This document shows, piece by piece, positions 1 to 7,354 of a DNA stretch of 36,733 bases. How positions within the stretch are numbered: the stretch's first letter is position 1; every line of letters begins with the position of its first letter. Location: NCBI GenBank assembly GCA_044224215.1, contig JBGAKX010000037.1, forward strand, positions 1 to 36,733, in the 5' to 3' direction. A program made the translations under genes and the position numbers. Under the pieces are notes generated by a model. That model searched no databases and was not told the origin of the DNA. It saw only the letters and a program-made list of their open reading frames with translations. The stretch comes from DAOMFM01 sp035429825. GTDB taxonomy: Bacteria; Acidobacteriota; Blastocatellia; UBA7656; JADIYM01.

Positions 1-2
1 GA

Positions 3-194
3 ACGGCTCCCGACGCGCGGCTCGTGGAGCACCTGCAGGCTCACGCCAAGGCGCTCATGGCTCCATACAAGTATCCGCGGTGGATCGAGTTCGTTGACTC
101 GTTGCCCAAGAACGACCGGGGCAAGATCGACCGGCGTGTCGTCGAGGAGTGGGCAGAGTCACGCGGCAGCGACCAGAAACCCCCGGAAGGTTGA
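3..194 (+). CDS. Acyl/aryl-CoA ligase, C-terminal end (partial)
   Basis: Only the last 63 residues of an AMP-forming ligase are inside the window; the reading frame is open from base 3 and stops with TGA at 192-194. The run MAPYKYPRWIEFVDSLPK followed by NDRGKIDR is the typical C-terminal lid subdomain of the ANL superfamily. The lysine in the GKI motif is the one that normally helps form the acyl-adenylate. The APYKYPRWIEFVD wording resembles benzoate-CoA-ligase-like enzymes, but substrate cannot be decided from this fragment. The protein ends with a short polar tail. The gene is convergent with the acidic-protein gene that ends 37 bases further on. Confidence 0.85.
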   Translation, partial: TAPDARLVEHLQAHAKALMAPYKYPRWIEFVDSLPKNDRGKIDRRVVEEWAESRGSDQKPPEG

Positions 195-231
195 GCCAGC
201 CGGCTCGACGTGGCGCGCGCGCAGCCCGCGG

Positions 232-531
232 CTACGAGTCGTACTCGTCCTGATCGTCCTTGTATTCCTCTTCCTCGAGCTCGTCGAGCGACGGGTTGTC
301 GTCAAAGTCGCCATCGAGCTCCTCGACCTCGTCGGCGTCGTCGTCGTCAAATTCGTCGTCTTCGTCTTCGTCCTCGTCGGTGTCATCCACGTCGTCGTCG
401 AGGTCTTCGTACTCCTCCTCAACGAGTGCCTCCGGATCGTCCCACTCCGCATCCCCGCTCCGGCGTTTGGGAGCCGCGTACATCGCCAGCAACAATGAAA
501 CGTCCGAGGGCAGTTGGATCTCTTCGTGCAT
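232..531 (-). CDS. Extremely acidic small protein, function unknown
   Basis: This is a 99-residue protein read leftwards from ATG at 531-529. The start is chosen because an AAGAGGAGG ribosome site (plus-strand 541-549) lies just upstream; longer readings of the frame lack one. The first 30 residues (MHEEIQLPSDVSLLLAMYAA then PKRR) look like an ordinary helical segment with a short basic patch. Of the last 69 residues, 45 are Asp or Glu. There is no signal peptide and no membrane segment. I do not recognise a family. Acidic tails of this type are known in RNA polymerase delta subunits, nucleic-acid mimics and chaperone-like proteins, but nothing here shows which applies. Its leader carries two inverted repeats (annotated separately), suggesting regulated expression. 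Confidence 0.7.
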   Translation of the reverse strand: MHEEIQLPSDVSLLLAMYAAPKRRSGDAEWDDPEALVEEEYEDLDDDVDDTDEDEDEDDEFDDDDADEVEELDGDFDDNPSLDELEEEEYKDDQDEYDS

Positions 532-553
532 CGTACCTAGCCTCCTCTTCGAG

Positions 554-569
554 GACGGGGAGCCCCGTC
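554..569 (-). promoter_or_regulatory. Leader hairpin before the acidic-protein gene
   Basis: GACGGGG at 554-560 and CCCCGTC at 563-569 form a perfect 7-bp stem with a 2-base loop. It sits about five bases upstream of the AAGAGGAGG ribosome site of the minus-strand acidic-protein gene. In the transcript it would be a very stable stem next to the ribosome site, so it could limit translation. This is inference from position; no known riboswitch class is recognised. Confidence 0.4.
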
Positions 570-572
570 GAC

Positions 573-587
573 ACTGCACAGTGCAGT
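573..587. promoter_or_regulatory. Perfect 7-1-7 palindrome, possible operator
   Basis: ACTGCAC at 573-579, a single A, and GTGCAGT at 581-587 form a perfect inverted repeat in the intergenic region between the divergent acidic-protein gene and dsbD. The size and symmetry suit a dimeric repressor or activator. It is about 40 bases upstream of the acidic-protein start and about 75 bases upstream of the predicted dsbD -35 box, so it more likely serves the minus-strand gene. Confidence 0.4.
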
Positions 588-662
588 TATTACAACCATA
601 TTGTAGGGAGCCAAGGCAAGCCGCCGATCCGGAATAAGAAACCTCGGCCGGAACATAGCGTA

Positions 663-692
663 TTGATGCCGTTCGGCCCTGACAGATATGAT
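663..692 (+). promoter_or_regulatory. Sigma-70-type promoter for the dsbD operon
   Basis: TTGATG at 663-668 and TATGAT at 687-692 match the -35 and -10 boxes (4/6 and 5/6) with an 18-bp spacer. The predicted start of transcription is near 699, leaving a leader of about 40 bases before the TTG start at 740. Confidence 0.5.
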
Positions 693-739
693 TCACAGTT
701 CGGACGTGCCGCGGGCTCGACGACCGATTGGGAGCAACC

Positions 740-2806
740 TTGATTATTCGATTCACTCGACCAAACGGCCGTTCTGTGGCTCGCGGGAGCGCGTTTCTCG
801 CGCTCTCGATGCTTGCCCTCGCGGTCGCCTCGGCGCTCGCGGCCGAGCCGGCACAGGCGACGTGGACGGCCAGCGTAAACCGGCAGGACGTCCGACGGGG
901 CGAAGTCGTCTACGTTGACCTTCAGGCTCAGGTGGCTCAGGGCTGGCACCTCTATTCGATGACGACGCCACCGGGTGGACCCAAGCCGACCGTGTTCTCG
1001 TTGCAACCGGGGACGGGGTTCGAGGCGGCGGGCAAAGCACTGCAGCCGAAGCCCGAGACGCGGTTCGACGAGAACTTCCAGGTCGATACGGAGCAGTACG
1101 AGGGAACGGTGTCGTTTCGGATTCCGATCCGGATCGCCGGCGATGCCGTTGACGGCGAGCTCAACCTCAGGGGCGACGTCGCGTACCAGGTGTGCGATCC
1201 CAAGCAGTGTGTTCCCGGCAAGTTTCCGTGGGAGGTCTCGGTCACAGTCGCTCCTGGCGAGGCGCGCCGCGACTTTGCCGCGGTTGCGGTAGCGAAGGGC
1301 TTCACGCCGGGAACGCCTGTCGCAGCGGCGAAGCCCGCCGGAGCCGACGCAACCGCAGCATCGCAGGGATCGGATCCAAAGCCGCCGGTTGGAACGACCC
1401 AGGGCGACGCGTCGGACGTGGCGCGCGCGCGATCTGTCGGGCTGATGGCGTACCTGTGGCTGGCGATCAACATGGGCTTTCTGTCGCTGCTGACGCCGTG
1501 CGTCTTTCCGATGGTGCCGATCACGGTCTCGTACTTTACGAAGCAGGACGGCAAGTCGCGGCGCCGCGGCGTGCTGGATGCCGGCATCTACTCGATCTCG
1601 ATCGTGATCACGTTCACGCTGCTCGGTCTGATCACCTCGTTTGTCTTTGGTGCGACGGGGATCAGGGATTTCGCGGCGAATCCGTGGGTGAACATCGGGC
1701 TTGCGGCAGTGTTCGTCGGGCTGGCGCTGAACCTGTTCGGGTTCTACGAGATCGTCATCCCGGCGTCCATCCTCACGCCGCTCTCGCGAGTATCGGGCAA
1801 GGGCGGCTTCATCGGCACGCTGCTGATGGGCGTCACGTTCACGATCACGTCGTTTACGTGCACGGTGCCGTTCGTTGGCGCGCTGCTCGTGTCGACGGCG
1901 CAGGGCGACTGGAAGTGGCCGCTCATCGGAATGCTCGGATACTCGATGGCGTTCGCGCTGCCGTTCTTCTTCCTCGCGCTGTTTCCGCAGGTGTTGTCGA
2001 CGTTGCCGAGGGCCGGCGGGTGGATGGTCTCGATCAAGGTCGTGATGGGTTTTCTCGAGCTCGCGGCGGCGCTCAAGTTCGTGTCGAACGTCGATCTCGT
2101 GTGGGGCAGCCAGCGGCTGACGCGCGAGGCGTTCCTTTCGATCTGGATTGCAATCGCCGTCATCACCTCGCTGTATCTGCTTGGCAAGGTCCGGCTGCCG
2201 CACGAGCGGCCGATAGAGGCGATCGGCGTCCCGCGTATGCTGTTCGGCACGACGTTTCTCGCCATCGCGTTCTACCTGTTCACCGGATTGCTCGGAAGTT
2301 CGCTTGGCGAACTCGAGGCGTTCCTACCACCCATCTCGGCCGCGCAGACCGGCGGAAGCGTCGTCGCCGGTGTTCGAGCTCAGACGACGGAGCTCGTCTG
2401 GGGCAAGGATTTCGACACGGCGATCGCAGCGGCACGGCAGAGCGGAAAGCCTTTATTCATTGACTTTACGGGCTACGCGTGTACGAATTGCCGCTGGATG
2501 GAGAAGAACATTTTTCCCGTCCCGGAGGTCCGCGACGAGCTGAACCGGTATCAACTCGTCCAGCTGTTCACCGACGGTCAGGGGCCGGAATACGACCGGA
2601 ACCGGGCGCTGCAGGAACAGCGGTTCAACACGGTAGCCCTTCCGCTCTATGTCGTCATCGACCCGAAGGACGACCGCGAGGTCGCGCGCGTCGAAGGGCT
2701 CACGCGCGATCCGTCCGAGTTCGTGAAGTTCCTGCGGTCGAGCCGCGAGACGGCGAGTGCGGGAGTCGGTGCTGCCGAGGCGCGGGTCGCCTCGATCCGA
2801 AAATAG
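740..2806 (+). CDS. dsbD: Thiol:disulfide interchange protein DsbD
   Basis: DsbD carries reducing power from cytoplasmic thioredoxin across the inner membrane to periplasmic thiol proteins. All three modules are visible. After a signal peptide comes an N-terminal alpha-type domain with the redox pair C152/C157 in YQVCDPKQC. A multi-span membrane domain follows, with C254 in TPCVFPMVP and C374 in SFTCTVPF. A C-terminal thioredoxin fold carries C581/C584 in CTNC. I prefer the TTG at 740 (688 residues) because GGGAG at 730-734 precedes it; an in-frame TTG at 728 is the alternative. An Ala/Pro/Thr-rich linker separates the first two domains. The following tlpA-like gene is 16 bases away and is a plausible client of this reductant. 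Confidence 0.93.
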   Translation: MIIRFTRPNGRSVARGSAFLALSMLALAVASALAAEPAQATWTASVNRQDVRRGEVVYVDLQAQVAQGWHLYSMTTPPGGPKPTVFSLQPGTGFEAAGKALQPKPETRFDENFQVDTEQYEGTVSFRIPIRIAGDAVDGELNLRGDVAYQVCDPKQCVPGKFPWEVSVTVAPGEARRDFAAVAVAKGFTPGTPVAAAKPAGADATAASQGSDPKPPVGTTQGDASDVARARSVGLMAYLWLAINMGFLSLLTPCVFPMVPITVSYFTKQDGKSRRRGVLDAGIYSISIVITFTLLGLITSFVFGATGIRDFAANPWVNIGLAAVFVGLALNLFGFYEIVIPASILTPLSRVSGKGGFIGTLLMGVTFTITSFTCTVPFVGALLVSTAQGDWKWPLIGMLGYSMAFALPFFFLALFPQVLSTLPRAGGWMVSIKVVMGFLELAAALKFVSNVDLVWGSQRLTREAFLSIWIAIAVITSLYLLGKVRLPHERPIEAIGVPRMLFGTTFLAIAFYLFTGLLGSSLGELEAFLPPISAAQTGGSVVAGVRAQTTELVWGKDFDTAIAAARQSGKPLFIDFTGYACTNCRWMEKNIFPVPEVRDELNRYQLVQLFTDGQGPEYDRNRALQEQRFNTVALPLYVVIDPKDDREVARVEGLTRDPSEFVKFLRSSRETASAGVGAAEARVASIRK

Positions 2807-2822
2807 TGTTCAGGAGTGACGA

Positions 2823-3386
2823 ATGCAGAGGTTGCTGACGATCACGGTTGTCCTTGTCACCACTCTCGTGCTGACGATGGCATGCAACAAGACGCCCGAG
2901 AAGGCGGCCACGCCCGCCGCCGGAAATACCGCAACGGCTCCGGTGGCCGCAAAGACCGACGGCGCCACCGCGGCGAAGCTCAAAAACGCTGACGGCACAA
3001 CGTTTACGATTGCCGATATCAAGGGAAAGGTGAAGGTTGTCAACTTCTGGGCGACGTGGTGTGCCCCGTGTATCGCCGAAATGCCGACGCTCAACGCACT
3101 GTCCGCCAAGTACGCCGACAAGGACGTGTCGTTCGTGGCCGTCTCGCTCGACGACGAGGGCCCCGAGGCCGCCGAACCGCGCCTGAAGGCAGGGAAGCCG
3201 AAGATCGATTTCCGCGTGGCATACGCGTTGATACAGGACGTGGCTCCGCTCGACGTCGAGTTTCCGATCCCGGATACGCTGGTCTTCGACTCGTCGAACC
3301 GGCTCGTGAAGCACTTCGACAAGGTTGTCGAATCCGCAGAGCTCGAAGCCGCCATCAACGAGGCGCTCGCCGGCTCGACGAAGTAA
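2823..3386 (+). CDS. TlpA/ResA-like thioredoxin lipoprotein
   Basis: This 187-residue exported thioredoxin-fold protein probably takes electrons from the DsbD encoded just upstream and reduces periplasmic substrates such as apocytochrome c or other disulfides. A short signal peptide ends in a lipobox (LTMAC), so the protein should be lipid-anchored. After an Ala/Thr-rich spacer, the fold starts with a TFTIADIKGKV segment and carries the active site WCAPC (C80, C83) inside VVNFWATWCAPC. The later FPIPDTLVFD holds the cis-proline region. CAGGAG at 2811-2816 precedes the ATG. The role in cytochrome maturation is family knowledge; no cytochrome genes are in view. Confidence 0.88.
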   Translation: MQRLLTITVVLVTTLVLTMACNKTPEKAATPAAGNTATAPVAAKTDGATAAKLKNADGTTFTIADIKGKVKVVNFWATWCAPCIAEMPTLNALSAKYADKDVSFVAVSLDDEGPEAAEPRLKAGKPKIDFRVAYALIQDVAPLDVEFPIPDTLVFDSSNRLVKHFDKVVESAELEAAINEALAGSTK

Positions 3387-3399
3387 CCAGGGTGTACAG

Positions 3400-3882
3400 A
3401 TGACAACACGATTGCTCGCGCTCCTCATCGCGGCGGTATCCATGTTGCTCGTCGTCGGTTGCAGCCAGTCCGCTGCGGCTCGCCGCAAGGAGGCACAGGC
3501 GAACGGCGACAAGTATCTCGAGTTTCTGAAGGCGAACGACGCCGAGGGCGCGTATCGCAACACGTTCAGTTCGGCCTACCAGGCGCAACAGTCGCTCGAC
3601 AGCTGGCTGCGGTTCAGACAGGGCATGGCGCACGTCACGGGCCCGATCCTGAACTACCAGGTGGTCAAGTACGACGCGCCCGAGAACAGTCCGCGCGTCA
3701 GCCTGACGTACGCGATCCAGACGGCGAACATCAAGGATCCCGTACTCGAGAACATCAAGCTCGAACGGGAGGGTTCCGAATGGAAGATTGTCTCGGTCGA
3801 GCCGCAGTTTTCGCAGCAGCAGACGCCGCCTCAACCGGGTGGGACTCCGGTGCCGATGCCGTCCGCGCCGCCCGCAAAGTAG
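3400..3882 (+). CDS. Small exported lipoprotein, function unknown
   Basis: This 160-residue protein has a signal peptide ending in the lipobox VVGC, then a charged helical segment (AARRKEAQANGDKYLEFLK) and a mixed region ending in a Pro/Gln-rich tail. The middle resembles small NTF2-like or DUF4019-type exported proteins, with paired phrases such as DAEGAYRNTFSSAYQ and SEWKIVSVEPQF. That is a weak impression from the pattern and not a firm assignment. The gene starts 13 bases after the TlpA-like gene behind CAGGGTG, so it is very likely co-transcribed with dsbD. An interspersed palindromic repeat follows directly and may act as a 3' stem. Confidence 0.75.
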   Translation: MTTRLLALLIAAVSMLLVVGCSQSAAARRKEAQANGDKYLEFLKANDAEGAYRNTFSSAYQAQQSLDSWLRFRQGMAHVTGPILNYQVVKYDAPENSPRVSLTYAIQTANIKDPVLENIKLEREGSEWKIVSVEPQFSQQQTPPQPGGTPVPMPSAPPAK

Positions 3883-3896
3883 CGAGCGCGTGAAAT

Positions 3897-3982
3897 GCAG
3901 AGCCGATCGCGTAAGCGATCGGGGGATCCTGCCGATGTGCCTTCCGGACGGTCACCCCGATCCCTGACGGGATCGGCTCTGC
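3897..3982 (-). repeat. Interspersed palindromic repeat, copy A
   Basis: This 86-bp element is bounded by 12-bp terminal inverted repeats: GCAGAGCCGATC at 3897-3908 and GATCGGCTCTGC at 3971-3982. Each end forms its own perfect hairpin. CCGATCGC/GCGATCGG closes a GTAA loop (3903-3922), and CCGATCCC/GGGATCGG closes a TGAC loop (3957-3976). Its reverse complement matches the two copies at 22321 and 22690 over both hairpins and the GGGGTGACCG next to the first, while the centre differs. The layout resembles REP/BIME units. It fills most of the gap between the dsbD operon and the ECF sigma gene. Confidence 0.85.
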
Positions 3983-4030
3983 GTTGACCGTCTGTGATAC
4001 TTTCCAGCCACCGCCGTATATTGCAGTAGC

Positions 4031-4564
4031 ATGGCTACTCACACGCGCACCATGAGCTGGATCTGGCCTCTCGCTTCACAAGCGCACGGAGACGACTGGG
4101 AAGGCCTGTACACGCGGGAACTCCCTCGTGTCTACAACTTCTTCAGATACCGTGTCGGTGACAGCGCGGTTGCCGAGGACCTGACGTCCGCGACGTTCGA
4201 GAAGGCGTGGCGCGGCAGGACGAAGTACCGTCGCGATCTCGCCAAGTTCTCGACGTGGCTGTTTGCGATCGCGCGAAACGTCGCAGCAGACCACTACCGG
4301 CGTCCGACGCTGGAAGTGCCGCTCGAGGACGTTGCGGATCACCGTTCGACTGAGGACCCCGAGGGCACGGCCATTCAACAATCGGAATTCCAGCGGTTGC
4401 GCGCGTTGCTGACTGCATTGCCCGAACGGGAGCGCGATCTGCTGTCGCTCAAGTATGGCGGCGGTCTGACGAATCGCGAGATCGCACGGGTGACGGGACT
4501 CAGCGAGTCAAACATCGGAACCATCGTGCACCGCGCGATCGGTACGCTGCGCGAGCAGTGGTAA
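4031..4564 (+). CDS. ECF-family RNA polymerase sigma factor
   Basis: This 177-residue protein has the two-domain build of extracytoplasmic-function sigma factors. Region 2 (about residues 25-95) includes VYNFFRYRVGDSAVAEDLTS and FSTWLFAIARNVAADHYRR. Region 4 (about 120-177) ends in the helix-turn-helix LTNREIARVTGLSESNIGTI. It directs RNA polymerase to envelope- or stress-type promoters and is normally held by a membrane anti-sigma factor. The next gene, 10 bases on, encodes a one-span membrane protein that fits that role. The ATG at 4031 has no clear ribosome site; ATG at 4052 is an alternative. A TATATT at 4017-4022 lies very close to the start and could mean a nearly leaderless transcript. 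Confidence 0.9.
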   Translation: MATHTRTMSWIWPLASQAHGDDWEGLYTRELPRVYNFFRYRVGDSAVAEDLTSATFEKAWRGRTKYRRDLAKFSTWLFAIARNVAADHYRRPTLEVPLEDVADHRSTEDPEGTAIQQSEFQRLRALLTALPERERDLLSLKYGGGLTNREIARVTGLSESNIGTIVHRAIGTLREQW

Positions 4565-4574
4565 GGAAGTGGAA

Positions 4575-5588
4575 ATGAACGAGGAAATGCTCTCTCAACA
4601 CCGCGAGGATCCGCGTCCGGAGTTCTCACGCGAGCTCTACAAGCGGATCAGTCGATCCGACGACGCAGCCACGCGCCGCAGCGGCGTGTTCGGCACGTTC
4701 AGGTGGGCGCCGGTTGCGGCAGCCGCCACCCTCGTCCTGGGATCCGTGCTCGTGCTGACGAGCCCCGCAGCGCGCGCTGCCGCGCAGGACATCCTCGACA
4801 TGTTCCGGGTGAAGCGATTTGCGGCGGTCAGCATAGATCCCGAGCGTATCGAGCAGCTGCGCAGCGGAAGAGTCGACATGAAGGCAATGCTCGGCGATTC
4901 CGTCGAGGTGATCAAGGACGCGGGCGAGCCCGTCGTCGTCGGGACCGTCCACGAGGCATCGCTTCGGAGCGGCCTGGCGCTGCTCCAGCCGACGTTTGTC
5001 TTCAACACACAGGTACAACCCAGGATCTTCGTGTCCGGAGAGCACGAAGCGCGCTACACGGCAAACGCCGAGCGTCTTCAGGGGCTCGTCGATCTGCTCG
5101 GAATGGACGATGTTCAGGTTCCGCAGGAGCTCGATGGTGCACAGGTCGACGTGCGCATGCGGCCGTCGGTCACGATGCGTTACGAGCGCGAGGGGAACTG
5201 GGTCGCGACGTTCGTTCAGGCGCCGAGCCCGGAGGTCGATCTGCCGAAGGGTGTCGACCTTGCGCGGCTGGGTGAGATCGGTCTGCGAATCACCGGGCTG
5301 CCGGCCGCCGAGGCAAAGGCGTTTGCGTCCAAGATCGACTGGAATACGACGCTCCTGGTTCCGGTGCCTGCCAACGCCGCGTCGTTCCGCGAGGTGGACG
5401 TGCGTGGTACTACAGGCCTGATGATCGAGGTCGACAACCGCCGTACCCAGCAACCGGCGAACGGCCAGGCCTCCGAGTCGCCGCGGTCCATCCTGCTCTG
5501 GTCGGAGGGTCCGAACGTCTATTACATCGGGAGCACGATGCATCCCGTCGACGTCATCGAAATGGCGAATTCGCTGCAGAATGAGTGA
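4575..5588 (+). CDS. Membrane-anchored anti-sigma-like protein
   Basis: This 337-residue protein has a short cytoplasmic N-terminus (about 1-43), one transmembrane helix (about 44-63, WAPVAAAATLVLGSVLVL) and a large outer domain. The outer part has no recognised catalytic motif. Its paired beta-like phrases (VTMRYEREGNWVATFVQAP, GTTGLMIEVDN) resemble DUF4367-type sensor domains found in anti-sigma proteins. The position directly after the ECF sigma gene supports an anti-sigma role; a classical zinc-binding anti-sigma motif (HxxxCxxC) is absent. ATG at 4575 follows AAGGAAG; a GTG two codons earlier is possible. Its last eight bases overlap the ABC ATPase gene, so expression of the transporter is coupled to it. 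Confidence 0.7.
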   Translation: MNEEMLSQHREDPRPEFSRELYKRISRSDDAATRRSGVFGTFRWAPVAAAATLVLGSVLVLTSPAARAAAQDILDMFRVKRFAAVSIDPERIEQLRSGRVDMKAMLGDSVEVIKDAGEPVVVGTVHEASLRSGLALLQPTFVFNTQVQPRIFVSGEHEARYTANAERLQGLVDLLGMDDVQVPQELDGAQVDVRMRPSVTMRYEREGNWVATFVQAPSPEVDLPKGVDLARLGEIGLRITGLPAAEAKAFASKIDWNTTLLVPVPANAASFREVDVRGTTGLMIEVDNRRTQQPANGQASESPRSILLWSEGPNVYYIGSTMHPVDVIEMANSLQNE

Positions 5589-6498
5589 GCTCGCGATCGA
5601 GACAACCGGGCTGCGCAAGCGGTTCGGGCAGAAGGTCGCCGTTGAGGACCTCACCCTGACAGTTCGTCGGGGCGAGGTCTTCGGCTTTCTCGGTCCGAAC
5701 GGCGCCGGCAAGACCACATCCGTCAAGATGCTGCTTGGACTTGTCAGTCCGACGGCCGGCCAGGCGCGCGTGCTCGGACACGACATCGGGCACCAGCCGA
5801 CGCGGGCGCGAATCGGATTTCTGCCGGAGCATTTTCGCTTCCACGACTGGTTGACGGGGCGTGAGTTTCTCACGCTTCACGGGCGCTTGTACGGGCTTCG
5901 AGGCGCTTCACTCGCTGCGCGCATCGACGAGCTGCTCGACCGCGTCGACCTGGTCGACGCCGCCGACCGCAGGATGCACGGCTACAGCAAGGGCATGCTT
6001 CAACGTATCGGGCTTGCTCAGGCGTTGCTCAATCGGCCCGATCTGGTCTTTCTGGACGAGCCGACGTCGGGGCTCGACCCGATCGGCCGGCTCCTCGTGC
6101 GCGACTGCATCGCCGAATTGCGCGGCGACGGAACGGCCGTGTTTCTGAATTCACATCTTCTGAGCGAGGTCGAGGTCACCTGCGATCGCGTGGCGTTCGT
6201 CAAACGAGGCGCAGTCGTTCGCGAGATGGCGCTCCAGACTGTCGACGACGGGCTCGAGGTCGAGCTCAGGGTGTCGCCAGTCTCCGGCGCTCTTCTCGCG
6301 GGACTCGCCGAGCTCGGCCGCGACGTTGCCGTCGCGGACGGGAACATCCGGATGAGAATTCCGGACGAATCCCTGATGCCCGAGATTGCACGACGCGTCG
6401 TTGGCGCGGGCGCCGAGCTCTTCCGGCTCGCTGCGTCCAGAAAGCCGCTCGAAGCGCTCTTCATGGAGATCATGGGCGACGACGAGCGTGCGGGGTGA
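5581..6498 (+). CDS. ABC transporter ATP-binding protein
   Basis: This 305-residue ATPase subunit has Walker A GPNGAGKT near residue 38, a signature in the form YSKGMLQR, and Walker B LVFLDEPTSGLDP with D159/E160, followed by the switch histidine in NSHLL. The signature variant and the extra C-terminal domain (about 215-305) are typical of CcmA/NatA-type exporters with ABC-2 permeases. The partner permease is the next gene, 4 bases on. The start overlaps the anti-sigma-like gene. The sigma/anti-sigma/exporter order suggests that an envelope signal controls this pump. Substrate is unknown. Confidence 0.92.
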   Translation: MSELAIETTGLRKRFGQKVAVEDLTLTVRRGEVFGFLGPNGAGKTTSVKMLLGLVSPTAGQARVLGHDIGHQPTRARIGFLPEHFRFHDWLTGREFLTLHGRLYGLRGASLAARIDELLDRVDLVDAADRRMHGYSKGMLQRIGLAQALLNRPDLVFLDEPTSGLDPIGRLLVRDCIAELRGDGTAVFLNSHLLSEVEVTCDRVAFVKRGAVVREMALQTVDDGLEVELRVSPVSGALLAGLAELGRDVAVADGNIRMRIPDESLMPEIARRVVGAGAELFRLAASRKPLEALFMEIMGDDERAG

Positions 6499-6502
6499 CA
6501 CG

Positions 6503-7339
6503 ATGAAAGGGCTGATCACCATTGCACATCTCACGTTCCAGGAGGCACGGCGCAAGCGGATCCTTCTGGGAGCGTTCGTTCTCGGCCTGGCGTTTCTTGC
6601 GATCTATGCGACCGGATTCTGGTTTGCGAATGCAAATCTGCACCAGAACGCACGGATGTCCTCGACGCAGATCCACATCGTCCTGAACTTCCTGGTAATG
6701 GCCGGGCTCTACGCGGTGAACTTCCTGATGGTGATGGCCGCAGTGCTCGTTCCGGTCGATACGCTGTCGGGTGAGATCGACTCGGGCGTGATACAGACAA
6801 TCGTGACGAAACCGATCGGCAGGTGGGAGATCCTGCTCGGCAAGTGGATCGGATTCGTCACGGTCCTCGCGATGTACCTCGCGCTGATGGCGGGCGGCGT
6901 GCTGCTCGTCGCTTGGTCAATCGCCCGGTTTGTTCCGCCAAACGTGGGCCGCGGATTGTCGCTGATGCTTCTCGAGGGAATTCTGCTGATGACGGTCTCG
7001 ATTGCCGGCGGTACGCGGCTCAGCACGCTCGCGACGGGCGTGCTCGGCTTTGGCCTCTACGGACTGGCGTTCATCGGTGGATGGATGGAGCAGGTCGGCA
7101 CGCGGTTTGGCAGCGTCGCCACGCGCAACGTCGGGATCGTCGCGAGCCTGCTCGTGCCGAGCGAGTCCCTGTGGCAGCTCGCCGCGTACCACATGCAGCC
7201 TGCGATCATGCGCGACGTGAACCTGACGCCGTTCTCACCAGCATCCGTCCCGAGCGCGTTGTCGGTCGTGTGGGCCGCGATCTACGTTGTTGCGCTGCTG
7301 CTGTACGCGTTGCGCCAGTTGAGTGTGCGCGATCTGTAG
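6503..7339 (+). CDS. ABC-2 type transporter permease
   Basis: This 278-residue integral membrane protein has about six hydrophobic spans: one near residues 20-40, then 55-80, 110-140, 150-175, 180-200 and a last one at 250-270. The phrase PVDTLSGEIDSGVIQTIVTKPIGRWEILLGKW is typical of the cytoplasmic coupling region in ABC-2/NosY-like permeases. It pairs with the ATPase encoded immediately upstream. GGGGTGA at 6492-6498 serves as ribosome site and overlaps the ATPase stop. The gene is convergent with the MacB-like permease ending at 7355, with only 15 bases between the stops and no obvious terminator. Confidence 0.88.
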   Translation: MKGLITIAHLTFQEARRKRILLGAFVLGLAFLAIYATGFWFANANLHQNARMSSTQIHIVLNFLVMAGLYAVNFLMVMAAVLVPVDTLSGEIDSGVIQTIVTKPIGRWEILLGKWIGFVTVLAMYLALMAGGVLLVAWSIARFVPPNVGRGLSLMLLEGILLMTVSIAGGTRLSTLATGVLGFGLYGLAFIGGWMEQVGTRFGSVATRNVGIVASLLVPSESLWQLAAYHMQPAIMRDVNLTPFSPASVPSALSVVWAAIYVVALLLYALRQLSVRDL

Positions 7340-7354
7340 CGCGTCCGCGGCAGG

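Noticed and set aside
94..498. Valine-rich and serine-rich frames opposite the acidic protein
   Set aside because: They are translations of the repetitive Asp/Glu codons in other frames (GTC, TCG). The strong ribosome site supports only the minus-strand acidic protein.
590..2203. Long antisense frame across dsbD
   Set aside because: It is Arg-rich, lacks family motifs and lies opposite a clear DsbD with all its cysteines; long shadow frames are expected at this G+C content.
4017..4022. TATATT as -10 box for the ECF sigma gene
   Set aside because: It is only 8 bases from the ATG and has no acceptable -35 at 16-18 bp; it would need a nearly leaderless transcript.
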